Part shown: one piece after another, positions 36,081-48,845 of the stretch
Numbering within the stretch: the first letter of the stretch is position 1
Layout: every line of letters starts with the position of its first letter
DNA from: Cryptomeria japonica
Lineage: Eukaryota > Streptophyta > Pinopsida > Cupressales > Cupressaceae
DNA length: 64,000 nucleotides
Direction of reading: 5' to 3'
Assembly: GCF_030272615.1 (NCBI RefSeq)
Contig: NC_081408.1
Location: 612,255,673 to 612,319,672, forward strand
Position numbers and translations under genes: made by a program
The notes under the pieces: model-generated
What the model was told of the DNA's origin: nothing
Database searches by the model: none
Seen by the model: only the letters and a program-made list of their open reading frames with translations

Positions 36081-36230
36081 GGCAATGGCTACGCAGCGGA
36101 CAAAACGACCTGCCCATGCCATGCCTTCCCGTCCCCATCCCCCCATGCCATCACCGTCCACTCAAACAGTCTCATGCCTCGTGTTGCCTCAATGTTGTGC
36201 GGGCTACTCCATGCCTTGAAAAGGGAGGAG
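36081..36230 (+). repeat. Left terminal inverted repeat
   Basis: This arm begins GGCAATGGCTACGCAG and contains catgccatgccttcc and ccatgccatcacc. It pairs with 40815-41029 but lacks about 70 bp of that arm's middle. Confidence 0.75.
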
Positions 36231-36469
36231 GTTTTTTTTTATGTTACTTTAATTATATGCTACATTGTATTATCTCATAAGTTTAGTTATAATAGTTGAC
36301 CAAATTATTTAAAATTATGCATGCAGATTTTTTTGTAAAATAACATAAAAAATCATTCTTACAAATACCTAGATGCTTTCAATTCACATTCTTTCATTCT
36401 TTGTATATATACTATTTACATGATCATCATTTACAGATTGATTACATTCTCCTAATTCTCAAAGGAACT

Positions 36470-38977
36470 TCAAATGGAAGAACACAATGAAAAGATGCAA
36501 GAAAAGCGTGCGCACCAAAATGAAATGCAATGCATATAGTACCATGCAAGGAAAGATATTATTAAGAAAAGAAGACAAGAAAACCAACATATCCTTCCTG
36601 ATGAAGCTTCCACATATGCATTCCCTCCATCTAATAATCCTTTCCCTCTACCATCACATCCACCTCAATTACAATAGATAATTGAGCCCAACTTTTTTGC
36701 CCAAATGCAACCTCCATCACCTTTCTCTCAAAATTATTACATTGCTAGAAATAAATTTCATTCAAAGTTGGATAGCCCTCTCAAACATGTCAACATGTTT
36801 GGTTTGTATGGAAAGATATCTGAGCATCAAAACTAAGAAATGTGATGGAATAACTACTTGCTATAGATGCACATTAGAAAATAATGGTCATCGATTCTCA
36901 AAATGGAACAATATGGATCCTAATCAACAACCTATCTATTTGCAAAGACCACCTCAAATTGAGGAGATGTTGATTGCAAGGGTTAGCCTAGTAATTCAAG
37001 TTACTTATGCTAGGGGAGGGCAACTCAAATATAGTGGCCACACTATTTGTTTTCCTCAAGATATTACTACAATTGCATCCTACTTGCCAAGGCGTATACA
37101 TGAATTGGATATAATAATAGTAAATAGGGTAAGCATTGGGCAAGAAAAATATAACTTTTATATTAGTAGAGATCGTGTTCATGAAGCATTGAAATATAAG
37201 ATAATCAATGACCCATACTATAAAGATGTAAAGTTAGATGAACTTGCATTAACATCTTTACCCATTGCCTCTACTGCTATCTTAGACCTTCTATATGCAA
37301 CAACTTCAACCATTAATCCAAGAGATGCAGAGTTCACACAATCGGATATTATAGAGGACGATGCATTACAAGTAAACATGAAATCACAATCTTCATTTGT
37401 GGCAAATATTCCACATGCACTTAGAGAGGTTGAAGAGGTGCACTCTTTATTACAACTAGGGAAAGGATGACCAACTCCTACTCTAAATTGGCCACCCATT
37501 TCTCCACCCCCCATAAATGAATACACCACTAAAGGATTGTTTGCAATGGCATTTCCCACAAATAATAGCTACTACTTTCATAGACTCAAATCGACCAACA
37601 TTTCAAGCTCCCTATGATCTCAATCAAAATACCCAACTTCACCTATCTATTGAGAAAAAAAAAAGAATATGATATAGTTGTTTCGCACCTACAAGCCACT
37701 ACTTTGCAACCGCCACTTAAGATAATTTTTCAAGGAATAGTTGGAACTGGAAAGTGTCACTTGATTAAAAGAATCAAGATCACATTAATGAGCACAACAC
37801 CAATTGGCCAATCACTACTACCACTTCTTGCACCAACAGGTATCACATCATTCAACATACAAGAATCAACAATTCATTCTGCCTTGAGAATACCAATTAA
37901 AGAAATGGCCCCTTACAAGGACAAACACTGGCAACATTCCAAGAGAGCATGTACTTCATTCAATACATTCTAATAGATGAAATGAGTTTCATTGGCCCAA
38001 AGCTACTACAATGAATTGATAGCAGATTGTGTGAAGCATTCCCAAGCCAAAATCATATCCCACTTGGAGGACGATCAATCATGCTATTCGGTGACTTAGG
38101 GCAGCTACCACCAGTCAAAGATATACCTATGTATGCTTCAACTTCTTATGGGGGAATACTGTGGCATTCTTTCACAATAGTTATAACTTTGAACAAAATA
38201 TTTTGTCAAATTGGAGACGATCCAACACAAATTAGTTTTCGTGCCCTTCTCTCAAATTTATGAAATGCAGAGCCTACAATTGTAGATTGGCAACTTCTAA
38301 TGTCATGATCAAGCTCCTCTCTCACAACTGAAGAGAAATATCATTTCTCATCTTGCATACATCTATTTGCAATGAATGAAATGGTGTCTTCACATAATAA
38401 ATGCCTGTTGTTATCTTCAACAATGCCAATAAGATTATCCATAGCAGAGCAACTTAGGGGATCAACATGCTCAAATCCAAAAGAAGAAGAACTTGAATAT
38501 AACATACTCCTATGTATTGGCCAAAAGGTTATGTTATACTCAAATTTGTGGGTGGAAACAGGGCTTGTAAATGGTGCACTTGGAAAAGTCAAAGCAATTG
38601 TATATAGACATGGAGAAAGACCACCTCAACTTCCATTATTTGTTGTTGTTCGCTTCAAAAATTACAGAGGACCAATGTGGGATCACAATAAACCAAAAAA
38701 TGTTCCTATAACCCCTGTGAGTCATGGTGTTCACCATCAAATACCACTAATAATGGCATGGGCATTAACTATACACAAATCACAGGGGCTCACGCTCCAA
38801 CGACCAACAATCGACATCGACAACATTGATTATCAAGGATTGGCATTCACAACTATCTCAAGAGTTTGTGAACTCGCAAGTCTCCGCATACACCCCACCT
38901 TCACATTCAAAATATATTCGCAATGCAAACCAACCCATATGTTGCTCATCGAAAACAAGAGGAGGAGCAATTGCTAG
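36470..38977 (+). pseudogene. Helitron-type helicase gene, broken, Rep domain missing
   Basis: The N-terminal part (about 36860-37240) matches the DUF6570-type region found in Helitron proteins: NNMDPNQQP, IEEMLIARVSLVIQVTYARG, GGQLKYSGHTICFPQD. After only about 200 bp, PIF1 helicase motifs begin: Walker A GIVGTGKC near 37740, Walker B ILIDEMSF near 37970, FGDLGQLPPV near 38095, and the C-terminal MAWALTIHKSQGLTL near 38760 with TTISRV near 38855. The Rep (HUH endonuclease) and Helitron_like_N domains that normally lie between are absent. Stops and frame changes near 36534, 37470, 37970 and 38263 break the gene. It cannot encode a functional transposase as it stands. Confidence 0.82.
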
Positions 38978-39710
38978 CATTATCAAATACTAGTTCTACA
39001 AACACAAGTTAAGAGATCTCCAGGTTTGTTCACTTGAGCACTTGTTTCTGTAACTTTCAAATGTATACATTAAAACCATAATTTTTAAACTTGCAAACTA
39101 TTCAACAAATACTTCCTTTAATTTTGTTTGAATTACTAAATCTACAAATATTTAATAATCAATGTTAAACAAACAAGCATGTAACAAAAGTTCTACAATA
39201 TTCAAATTCTAATTATCTCTTTTCCAGACTCTATAGGTACAAATTCTACAAAAGGATAATTGAACACTTATTTGTAATACTATTCTATTATTACTACAAG
39301 TGAAAACATCTCCAGGTTTGTTCAATAAATCACTTGTTTTTTTGTATATTTATAATTTATACATTAAATCTAGACTTTTTCAACTTACAAACAATTCAAC
39401 AAATAGTTCCTTTAAAAAAATATTAATACTAAATTTACAAATATTCAATAACCAATGTTAAACAATCAAGCATGTAACAAAAGTTGTACAATTTTTTACT
39501 TTCTCATTATATCTCATTTTCATACTCTACATGTACAAATTTTACAATACGATAATTTCCCTTATTCGTAACACCATTGTATTATTAGTTACTTCTAGTT
39601 CAAAAGAGTGCGCAAATTTTATTTGTACAAAAAAAGGGACAATAGTGTGTTAATTGCATATATTGTTCAAGGTCCAAAACTAACTTAAATACAATATCAA
39701 AGATATCTTC
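38978..39710. other. Spacer between helicase and Helitron-like end
   Basis: The spacer is AT-rich with two imperfect copies of a segment of about 290 bp (39011-39300 and 39310-39600; shared tctccaggtttgttca, caaccatgttaaacaa-like and agcatgtaacaaaagtt). No gene is seen. Confidence 0.55.
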
Positions 39711-39745
39711 GGCGTACCCATTGCACACTAAGGTGCGATTGCTAG
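39711..39745 (+). mobile_element. Helitron-like 3' end, plus strand
   Basis: GGCGTACCCATTGCACACTA runs into a short GCAC...GTGC stem and ends CTAG, followed by T. It lies about 770 bp downstream of the helicase frame, on the same strand, which fits a Helitron terminus. The 35 bases match the inverted copy at 30128-30162. The stem is only 4 bp, weaker than in most described Helitrons. Confidence 0.6.
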
Positions 39746-40814
39746 TAATATTATTATTTAATATATTTATTAAATTATAATGTTTAAATTTTAAAGAAAC
39801 TTATTAAAGAAATAATTTTAAAATTTACTTTAACTTATAATATTATTACAAAAATTTACTTAAAATTATAATGCTTAAATTTTAAGTAAATCTATAAAAT
39901 TAATTTAAAGTAAATTTTTTTAGTAATTTTTTTTCATAATTGTTATTTTTAGAACATCTTTGGAATTTAATAAACAATCATGGAAAAAAAAATTAATATG
40001 GTTTAAATAGGATTAGAGTTACCATAAAAATTTAAGATTAAAGTTAGAGTTATATTTTTATAGATTTACATAAAACTTAAACATTATAATTTTTATGTTA
40101 ACTCTAATTCTAAACCCTAAAATTGACCCTAACCCTAATATTTATCAAATAATGGCAATCCTAACTTGAATCATAATTAAACCCTAATTGAACTCACTCT
40201 TTAATTAAAATATAACCCTAGTTGAACTCTAACTCTAATTAAAATATAACCATAGTTGAATTTATCTATTGTATATAGTAATATTTTTTTTCATAATTGT
40301 TTATTAAATTTCAAATATGTTTTAAAAATAAACAATTATGAAAAAAAAAATTACTATAAAAATTTACTTAAAATTAGTTTTATAATGATACTTAAAATTT
40401 AAACATTATAATTTAATAGATTTACTTAAAATTTAAGAATTATAATTTTAAGTAAATTTTTGTAGTTATATTTTAAGTTTAAGTAAATTTTAAAATTATT
40501 TATTTTATAGATTTTCTTAAAATTTAAACATTATAATTAAATAAATAATATTATAACAAAAAAAAATTACATATAATTAAATAAAAAAATTATACATATT
40601 TATAAAGCAATAAAAAAATAACATATGAATTTTTTTTATATAATATTTATTAAAAAAATATTAAACAATACATTATATAGACATATTTAAAAATGATAAT
40701 ATAAACATATACAAAACTTCATAAACATATACATTATATAAAAAAACAAATAAAATGATAATATAAACATATACAAAACTTCATATAAAAATGAACAAAT
40801 AAAAAAAAACATTA
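39746..40814. other. AT-rich interior of the TIR element
   Basis: This stretch is composed of short inverted and direct variants of aaatttaagtaaatttt and a few accctaa/ccctaac words near 40110-40210. No coding content is visible. Confidence 0.55.
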
Positions 40815-41029
40815 AAAAACTGCTCCTTCCTTTTCACGACACGGGGTAGTCAGCACAGCAGTCGAGGCAACGAGGAGCATTTCCTTTCCCAAGTTAAGGT
40901 ACAAGTTGTGCAGATCGGTACAGTTTGCTGGGACCATTTGAGTGGATGGTGATGATGGCATTGGGGGGGCGATGGGGATGAGAAGGCATGGCATGGTCGG
41001 GCCATTTTGTGTGCTGCGTAGCCATTGCT
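40815..41029 (-). repeat. Right terminal inverted repeat
   Basis: Read in reverse it opens AGCAATGGCTACGCAGC and contains catgccatgccttct and tcgttgcctcgac, matching the left arm. The target duplication TGAAGTAGC follows at 41030-41038. Confidence 0.75.
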
Positions 41030-41237
41030 TGAAGTAGCGATCCGTCACGGTTATTTAAGAAGCTTTCATTGTTGAAAGCTTCTCCACATTTTCTGATAAG
41101 TGACTGTCCTTACTCTGCCGATATATTGTCCACAGCCGCCAAATACTGTCCACATTCTGTGGACAGAAAGCAAGGAACAGAGAAAAAAAAATCTTCTCTT
41201 AAATAAGCCAAAGACACCTGCCACATAGCTTCCAAAC

Positions 41238-41680
41238 ATAACTAACATGCAACCTACGGTTCCCAGCTACTATTCGGGACGTGGGAAGCCAAAGACACCT
41301 ACCACATAGCTTGAATGTAGTACGACAAAGTCGCTCAGCCATGATTATAACAATTAATATATTGGTATGATCAGTGGGGAAATTAATATAGGGTGTTATA
41401 TTGCGCAGTTATATAATAATATTAACAATAGATGTGATGATATTGAGACGCGTCTATTCGGACTCTGAAAAGATAGTATGGATTCATTAACTTGAACCAG
41501 AATAGATGCAGCTGATATCGAGAGGGTGCCTGACATCTCAAAAGAGAGAAACCAACATACCTAAGCATACTAATATATATTTAATTGTTATACCTAAACA
41601 AGTACAAGATCTTCTTAGTACCTCGTGGATCATACTAATATATTAATTGTTATACCTAAGCATTTCTCAGCGATTTTCGG
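41238..41680 (+). repeat. Duplicated segment D2 (empty Helitron site)
   Basis: This is a direct repeat of 29784-30127. At 41636-41649 it reads taatata followed by ttaattg without interruption, showing the presumed state before the Helitron-like end at 30128 inserted in D1. An internal extra ~75 bp lies at about 41440-41515. Confidence 0.72.
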
Positions 41681-42200
41681 AGATTATGTGCTTACCAACC
41701 CCACATTAACTGGATCAAAAAATAGGTTCTTCGAACTTGGAAAATTTTAGATAGTGTTGAGGTAACATCAATGCTGAGTGATTTTTTCCTCTTTTCATTC
41801 TTTAATCTAGAGGACTGCATTATTTCTTTGAAATTTTCTAATAATATTATTTTTCCTATTGTCTTTAATAGAGCTCATATTTTTTTTCCAATGGACATAT
41901 ATTCAATACATGATATTCAAATATATACAATATTAAGAAAAGCATAATACATATTTAAAAACAAAACAAAGCTAACATTAAGGCTACATACCTACAAAAT
42001 AGAATTTTATGACTTTATTTGATGTTCCAAAATGTGAAGTGAAAAATATTTTTTGTCAATATTTCTATAGGTATGAAGGTCGAAGTTGTTTAATTTAAGC
42101 TTACAAAGGTTCTATCCAAGAATTTGATTTAGCTCTCTTTCATCAAACCTTCTTAAATGTAACCCCAAAAGACTTAAATTGTACATTTTTTTTTTTAAAG
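41681..42200. other. Spacer, no gene seen
   Basis: About 520 bp of AT-rich sequence. I see no coding frame or repeat. Confidence 0.5.
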
Positions 42201-42202
42201 TA

Positions 42203-42231
42203 GGGGAAGAGCACTAGTAGCCATCATAGTT
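42203..42231 (+). repeat. Pogo-like element, left terminal inverted repeat
   Basis: GGGGAAGAGCAC...ATAGTT pairs with 54366-54394 reversed, with about six mismatches. TA precedes it. Confidence 0.72.
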
Positions 42232-42569
42232 AAGTTCGCGCACCCACAGATCTTAAACAATATATCGAATTTTGATTTTTTTTTTTGGTTGTCTTTGTAT
42301 GCGACTTAACTTCTTAAACCTATTGATCTGGCTTCTGGGTAGTAACGATTCGATCTCTATGGGTCGTTATGCGTCGAAAGGTCAAAAAGTGGTCATTTCA
42401 TAGTGTCGACCGATAATTGAATGCATTTGCGCCAATACCCGCACACCAAAACACCATTAACCATTTGTAAAATACCTAAAAGCTAATATATTTTTCACCT
42501 TTTTATAAACAACAATTAACCTAAAAAAATTATGACATGCATATAATTAAAAATAATGATAAATGTAAA

Positions 42570-44493
42570 CAAGTTTAAAATGGGTGGTCAAAAAACATGT
42601 TGACTACCCATAACCCCCTTCCCGCGGAGGTATGGTGGCCCCATGTGGCACGAACTCCTGCTATTTTTTTTGCCCTAAAAACTTAGGGAAATAAAATGTT
42701 TCCCTAACATTTGCACTCGCAAGTTAGGAAATTTTTTTCAGTCGACGACCTCCTCTACAGCCTTGGCCTCCTCTGCAACCTCCATCAGCGGCGTCCTTTG
42801 CAACCTCGGCCTTCGGTGGCATCCTCTGTAACCTCGGCCTTCGACAGCCTCCTTCACAACGTCGGCTCCCAGGTAACAATAACTCGTCCATATTGCATAT
42901 TGGATGTCCAATGATGGTTTTGCTCCTTCGCAACTGCATTATGCTTTGTCTATTGCATATTGGATGTCCAATGATGGTTTTTCTCCTTCGCAGCTGCATT
43001 ATGCTTTGTATGCTCTGTTAAATGGTGTTTCTCTATTTATATTGCCGAAATCATTACAGTTAATGCGAAAAAAATTGATTATTGTTCATAATAGTTTGAA
43101 ACCCCTTCATTATTTATCATTTCCTTTTATGGGTGTGCTGTTAAATGGTGTCTCTCTATTTATAATGCCGAAATCATTTCAGTGAATGCGAAAAAGTTTG
43201 ATTATTGTTTATAATTGTTTGAAACCCCTTCATTATTTATCATTTTCTTTTATGGGTATGCTGTTAAATGGTGTCTCTCTGTATATAATGTTGAAATCAT
43301 TATAGTGAATGCAAAAAAAATTGATTATTGTTTATAATTGTTCGAAACCCCTTCATTATTTATCATTTTCTTTTATGGGTACATTGTTAAATGGTGTCTC
43401 TCTGTTTATAATGCCGAAATCATAACAGTGAATGCGGAAAAAAATGATTATTGTTCATAATTGTTCGAAACCCCTTCATTATTTATCATTTTCTTTTATG
43501 GTTGCGTTGTTAAATGCTGTCTCTCTGTTTATAATGCCGAAATCATTACAGTGAATGCGGAAAAAATTGATTATTGTTCATAATAGTTTGAAATCCCTTC
43601 ATTATTTATCATTTCCTTTTATGGGTGGGCTGTTAAATGGTGTCTCTCTGTTGATAATGTCGAAATCATTACAGTGAATGCGAAAAAAATTGATTATTGT
43701 TCATAATAGTTCGAAACCCCTTCATTATTTATCGTTTCCTTTTATGGGTGGGCTGTTAAATGGTGTCTCTCTATTTATAATGCCGAAATCATTACAGTGC
43801 CTATGAAAATTATTTATTATTGTTCATAATAATTCGAAACCCCTTCATTATTTATCGTTTCCTTTTATGGGTGGGTTGTTAAATGGTGTCTCTCTGTTTA
43901 TAATGCTGAAATCATTACAGTGACTACGAAAATAATTGATTGTTGTTTATAATTGTTCGAAACCCCTTCATTTTTTATCATTTCTTTTTATGGGTGCATT
44001 GTTAAATGATGTGTCTTTGTTTGTAATGCAGAAATCAGTACAGTGAATGCGAAAATAATTGATTATAGTTCAAAATTGTTCGAAACCCCTTCATTATTTA
44101 TCATTTCCTTGTATGGGTGCGTTGTTAAATGGTCTCTCTGTTTATAATGCTGAAATCATTACAGTGCATGCGAAAATAATTGATTAATGTTCATAATTGT
44201 TTGAAACCCCTTCATTATTTATCATTTCCTTTTATGCTTGTGTTGTTAAATGTTGTCTCTTTGTTTATAATACTGAAATCATTACAGTGAATGCGAAAAT
44301 AATTTATTATTGTTCATATTTTTTTGAAACCCCTTCATTATTTATCATTTTCTTTTATGGCTACATTGTTAAATGTTGTCTCTCTGTTTATACTCTCAAA
44401 ATCATTACAGTGAATGCGGAAATAAATGGAGTATTGTTCATAATTGTTCAAAATCCCTTTATTATTTAGCATTACATACACACACACACACGC

Positions 44494-44532
<39 letters not shown>

Positions 44533-44804
44533 ATTAAATGGTTAATGGGTGTGCTGTTAAATGGTGTCTTTGTGTTTATAATGCTGAAATCATTACAGTA
44601 AATGCGAAAATAATTGATTATTGTTCATAATTGTTCGAAACCCCTTCATTATTTATCATTTTCTTTTATGGCTGCATTGTTAAATGTTTTCTCTCTGTAT
44701 ATACTATCGAAATCATTACAGTGAATGCAAAAAAAAATGGACTATTGTTCATAATTGTTCAAAACCCCTTTATTATTTACCATTACATATATACACACAC
44801 ACGC

Positions 44805-44843
<39 letters not shown>

Positions 44844-45581
44844 GTTAAATGGTTAATGGGTGTGCTGTTAAATGGTGTCTCTCTATTTATAATGCCGAAA
44901 TCATTATAGAGAATGCAAAAAAGATTGATTATTGTTCATAATTATTAGAAACCCCTTCATTATTTTTCATTACATATATACAAATATACACATATACACA
45001 TATGTGTGTGTGTGTGTGTGTGGGTGTGTACACATGGCACGAACTCCCACTATCCTTTTAGCCCTAAAAACTTAGGGAAATGAAGATTTTTGTGGCATTT
45101 TCATTGTTTGCTCTACCTTCAATTTGTTAATATATTCACTGTAAATAATATTATCAGGGAAACCATGTAGTACTTCCATTAAATTTCATATGATAAATAC
45201 AATAACATCATTCAGCCATTTACTCATTTTGTTTTCAGCTATATGGTTATTGTCTATATTATCATGCATACAGAAATAGAGACACAATACCATTTTATTT
45301 TGTTCAAAGATGTTCAATGATGAGTTACGGAAATAGATTTGTTTTTCATCATTTATCTCAATGGCATTGAGGGGTTAATTTCAATGATCTTTGTCTGTAT
45401 ATATATTTATACGGTAGAATTTTTTTTGTTGTTGAAAGATGTTCAATGATGTAATTGTTCTCTATCTAGTAGAATATCAACAATGTCCAATTTTCAATCA
45501 CATCACAGTTCACTATCTCATGCTTCTAGTTTCTCTCCTTGTTATATAATGTTTCAAGTTTTGTACCTATGTCTGTGTGTC

Positions 45582-45619
<38 letters not shown>

Positions 45620-46990
45620 ACACATGCACAACACAGTTACATACTTATAACTCCTGCATGGCTCTTTTGAGTTCTCTGGCTAGATAGTTAATGTTATATA
45701 TTGTTTCAAGTTTTGTACCTATGTCTCTGTGTGTGTGTGTATATATATATACACACATCACAGTTACATACTTACAACTCCTGCATGGCTTTTTTGAGTT
45801 CTCCGGCTATATGGTTATTGTCTATATTATCATGCATACACAAATAGAGACACAATACCATTTTATTTTGTTGAAAGATGTTCAATGATGAGTTACAGAA
45901 ATAGATTTGATTTTCATCATTTCTCTCAATGGCATTGAGGGTTTCATTTCAATGATCTGTCTCTCTTTATATATTTATACGGTACCATTTATTTTTTGAA
46001 AATCATATTCAATGATGGAATTGTTCACTATCTAATAGAACATCAACAATATCCAGTTTTCAATCACATCATAGTTACATATTTTGTTCCTACATCTCAT
46101 GCTTTTAGTTTGTCTCCTTGTTATATATGGTTATTGTCCATATATATGTAACTCATACATATATATACACAAATATACATATATATGTATATGTATATGT
46201 ATATATATACATGTGTACATGTATGTACATATACATGTATATGTATATATACATGTATATGTATATATACATGTATATGTATACATGAAGAAACACACAA
46301 TATGGTTGATGCGAGTTCTCTGGCTATATGGTTATTGTCTATATATATTTTTATATGTATATGGACAATAACCATATAGCCACAGAACTTGCTATAATCA
46401 ACAACAATTTCCTTATTCAAGGGCGGTCATTCAGATTGGTACACATTGAATAAGTAAATTCCTTCTACAGTCAATGTTAAATGTTATAAATCTTTCAATT
46501 TAAATTATACTGTTTTTAGTAAACCGGCATTTATTTCAATATAGTCATTGTAAATAATATTAACAACCATGGTGGATGTCCAATGATGGTTTATGCTCCT
46601 TCGTAGTTGCATTATGCTTTGTATATTGACGATTTCTTTGTATGCGGTTTACAGTTTCATTTCAATGCTCTCTTACAGCTTAGTGTGCCTATATGTTTGT
46701 CATCCACATGCACACATACATGTATGGTTATTGTCCATACACACATACACACACATATACATATGTGTGTGTGTGTAGAATAAAACTGAACAATTTGAAG
46801 CAATGGAGGTCTGCATATTCAATATGACATGAATGAATGTTTCCCACAAAAATTCAAATTTTAAAATTGGTAGCTACCACAATTGAATGCATTGCACATT
46901 CGAATTATATTATAAGACAAAATTTTCCATGTCACTTTGATTACATTCCAATTCATTGCATATTTCTGAGTTCTGCAAATTCCTTAGGTA
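42570..46990. repeat. Pogo-like element, left arm
   Basis: Blocks here recur in reverse in the right arm. aaaatgggtggtcaaaaaac (about 42580) pairs with 53020-53040. The ggatgtccaatgatgg block (42900-43010, again at 46571-46650) pairs with 53375-53450. The ttcattgtttgctctaccttc block (45095-45240) pairs with 52740-52900. The attgaatgcattgcacattcg block (46780-46990) pairs with 53640-53860. Order differs in places, so the arm has been rearranged. A GC-rich ~33-bp triplication, cctcggccttcg, lies at 42770-42870. TG/CA and TATG microsatellites lie at 44474-44530, 44795-44841, 45581-45618 and 46140-46290. Confidence 0.72.
43015..44970 (+). repeat. Tandem array T1, about 15 units of 120-125 bp
   Basis: Each unit contains cgaaaccccttcattattta, ttttatgggtg, tgttaaatggtgtctctct and aaatcattacagtgaatgcg. 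Unit starts fall near 43100, 43222, 43344, 43465, 43590, 43712, 43836, 43960, 44083, 44206 and on. (CA)n(TG)n runs interrupt the later units. One or two reversed units occur at 53160-53320 in the right arm. Because the unit length is close to a multiple of three, it produces open frames that are not genes. Confidence 0.88.
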
Positions 46991-47449
46991 ACTATTTCTT
47001 TGCAATATGTATGTATGTTATACATATGCATATGCATATGTATGTATATGTGCAATTCTATGTACATGTGCATATGTATGTAGTTGGATATGTATATGTA
47101 TGTACTTATGCATTCAATAATGTATGGATGATTTGTTGTTACAACATTACGCTACCCTCGATTATTGTTGTTTTTTGCAGGCCTACTAGAGCATCGAGGG
47201 AATAACCATACTTGTGGAAGATCATCATATCAATGTAAATGTGTTTATTAACACACTTCAATTCTTTGGAGATTATGCCTTTAATGCTTACATTTTATAT
47301 TAATTTGTGTAGATATCTTAAGTAGTTATGCATTTCTTATTAAATGTGTTTCTTAACACACCTTAGTTTGTTTTGCATTTTGTTGTGATTTTTATGGCAG
47401 GCAATGATCTAGGACTCACTATGTCAAAGACAACAAGCATGCCTCTCAG

Positions 47450-47960
47450 GTAAAGTCCATATGACTTTACTTTGGCAATGATCTAGTAGACAATGCAATT
47501 TGTGAATTGTTTATGTTTCAATTTCTGAATTGTTTGTGTTTCAATTTGTTTTAATTTCTCACTTAGTTCATATGTTTCAATCTTCTCTTTGTTGGAATTG
47601 TACTTTCGCAATGATCTAGTAGACAATGCAATTTCTGATTTGTTTATGTTTCAAATTCAGAATTTTTTTTTTTTTTAATTTGTTTAAATTCCTCACTTAG
47701 TTCATCTGTTTCAATCTTCTCTTTTTTGATCTGTACTTTGGCAATGATCTAGTAGACAATGCAATTTCTTATTTATTTATGTCTCAATTTCTGAATTGTT
47801 TGTGTTTCAATTTGTTAAAATTCCTCACTTAGTACAGTAGAAAAAGGAAGTGCCCTATTGTTTGTGTTTCAATTTGTTTAAATTCCTCACTTTCTGAATT
47901 GTTTGTGTTTCAATTTGTTTCAATTTCTGAATTGTTTGTGTTTCAATGATCAAATGGAAG
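47450..47960 (+). repeat. Tandem repeats of about 133 bp
   Basis: The phrase gcaatgatctagtagacaat recurs at 47475, 47608 and 47741 (period 133), followed by varying numbers of ttgtttgtgtttcaattt. A more distant copy (gcaatgacctagtagaca) lies at 48143. Confidence 0.75.
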
Positions 47961-48128
47961 TGCCCTATTTGAGGAAAAGAACCAGACAAAGAATTATCTT
48001 ATATTGCCTTAAAAGATGTCTTGTTAGATACTGCCAAGAATGATAACTTGGCAGATAACAAGATATCTTTTAAGGCAGTAGAAAATAGTTCTTTGTCTAC
48101 TACCTTTTTACAAATAGGACACTTCCTT
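47953..48128. repeat. Inverted repeat with ~85-bp arms encoding a Cys motif both ways
   Basis: The arms 47953-48038 and 48047-48128 pair around an 8-bp loop (aatgataa). Read outward-in on each strand, both arms encode a peptide of the form KxKCPI...DKEL...ALKDxLL; the minus-strand version is intact (KRKCPICKKVVDKEL). The role is unknown. Confidence 0.6.
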
Positions 48129-48247
48129 TTATCATTTCGACGCAATGACCTAGTAGACATATTACACTGCAATTTATATATGATGACTGCAATTTGAATA
48201 CTTATAATATGATGGTTGCAACTTGAATATTTATAAGTGTTCAAATT

Positions 48248-48365
48248 TCTCACTATCAAAAGAGGACATATCAGTGGCATGTGAATGATCAAATGCCATT
48301 GACATGGCCTTTTTGATAGTGAGTAATTTGAACACTAATGTGGCCTTTTTTGATAGTGAGAAATA
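48248..48365. repeat. Small inverted repeat (cactatcaaaa)
   Basis: The arm ttctcactatcaaaagaggac at 48246-48266 pairs with tttttgatagtgagtaa near 48308-48325, and a second partner lies near 48345-48365. Confidence 0.55.
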
Positions 48366-48845
48366 TACGAGATCAATTCAACTGATATATGAGAAATATC
48401 ACATCATAGAAAACAAACATATCATATTTACAACAACACCATCAATTCATTGGAATATCCATCTGATATATCTGAAAACAATGGAGTTCTGAACACATTA
48501 CAAAATCTGGCAGTATGTCATTCTATAATCACATCACAGTTATATCGAAACTCAAAATCTGTTCTCCATTTGGGTATTAATCACATCACGGTTATATCAA
48601 TTCTCCATTTAGGTATTAAATGGAGGAGGTGTGACAAATCCAACCCCAACAGACTGTGGCCTACTAGGGTCTGGCCCACCAAAATTGTTTTCTTCGCTGT
48701 GAGGGGTTTGTAAGCAACTTGCTATTTGAGCAAGTAATGGCTAGTTTACACCTGAAGTAAGTTGCACGGTGTTTGAGGGTCCAGGTTGAGTCCCAACCTG
48801 CATAGTATTAATAGCTGCAAAGGTTGGGGACAAGAGGTTCATCAT

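Larger units (their letters stand above)
36081..41029 (+). mobile_element. MULE-like TIR element carrying Helitron sequence
   Basis: The 4949-bp element is bounded by inverted repeats of about 150-215 bp: 36081-36230, and 40815-41029 in reverse. They open (G/A)GCAATGGCTACGCAGC. A near-perfect 9-bp duplication surrounds them, the size typical of Mutator-like elements. The same TIR family bounds the small element at 59388-60441. No Mutator transposase is visible. Instead the interior holds a broken Helitron-type helicase gene (36470-38977) and a Helitron-like end (39711-39745). Either a Helitron jumped into the TIR element, or the TIR element picked up the gene. Confidence 0.72.

Noticed and set aside
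44197-44909. Repeated open frames with FETPSLFII on the plus strand
   Set aside because: They come from the T1 unit, whose length is close to a multiple of three; the peptide repeats with the DNA unit.
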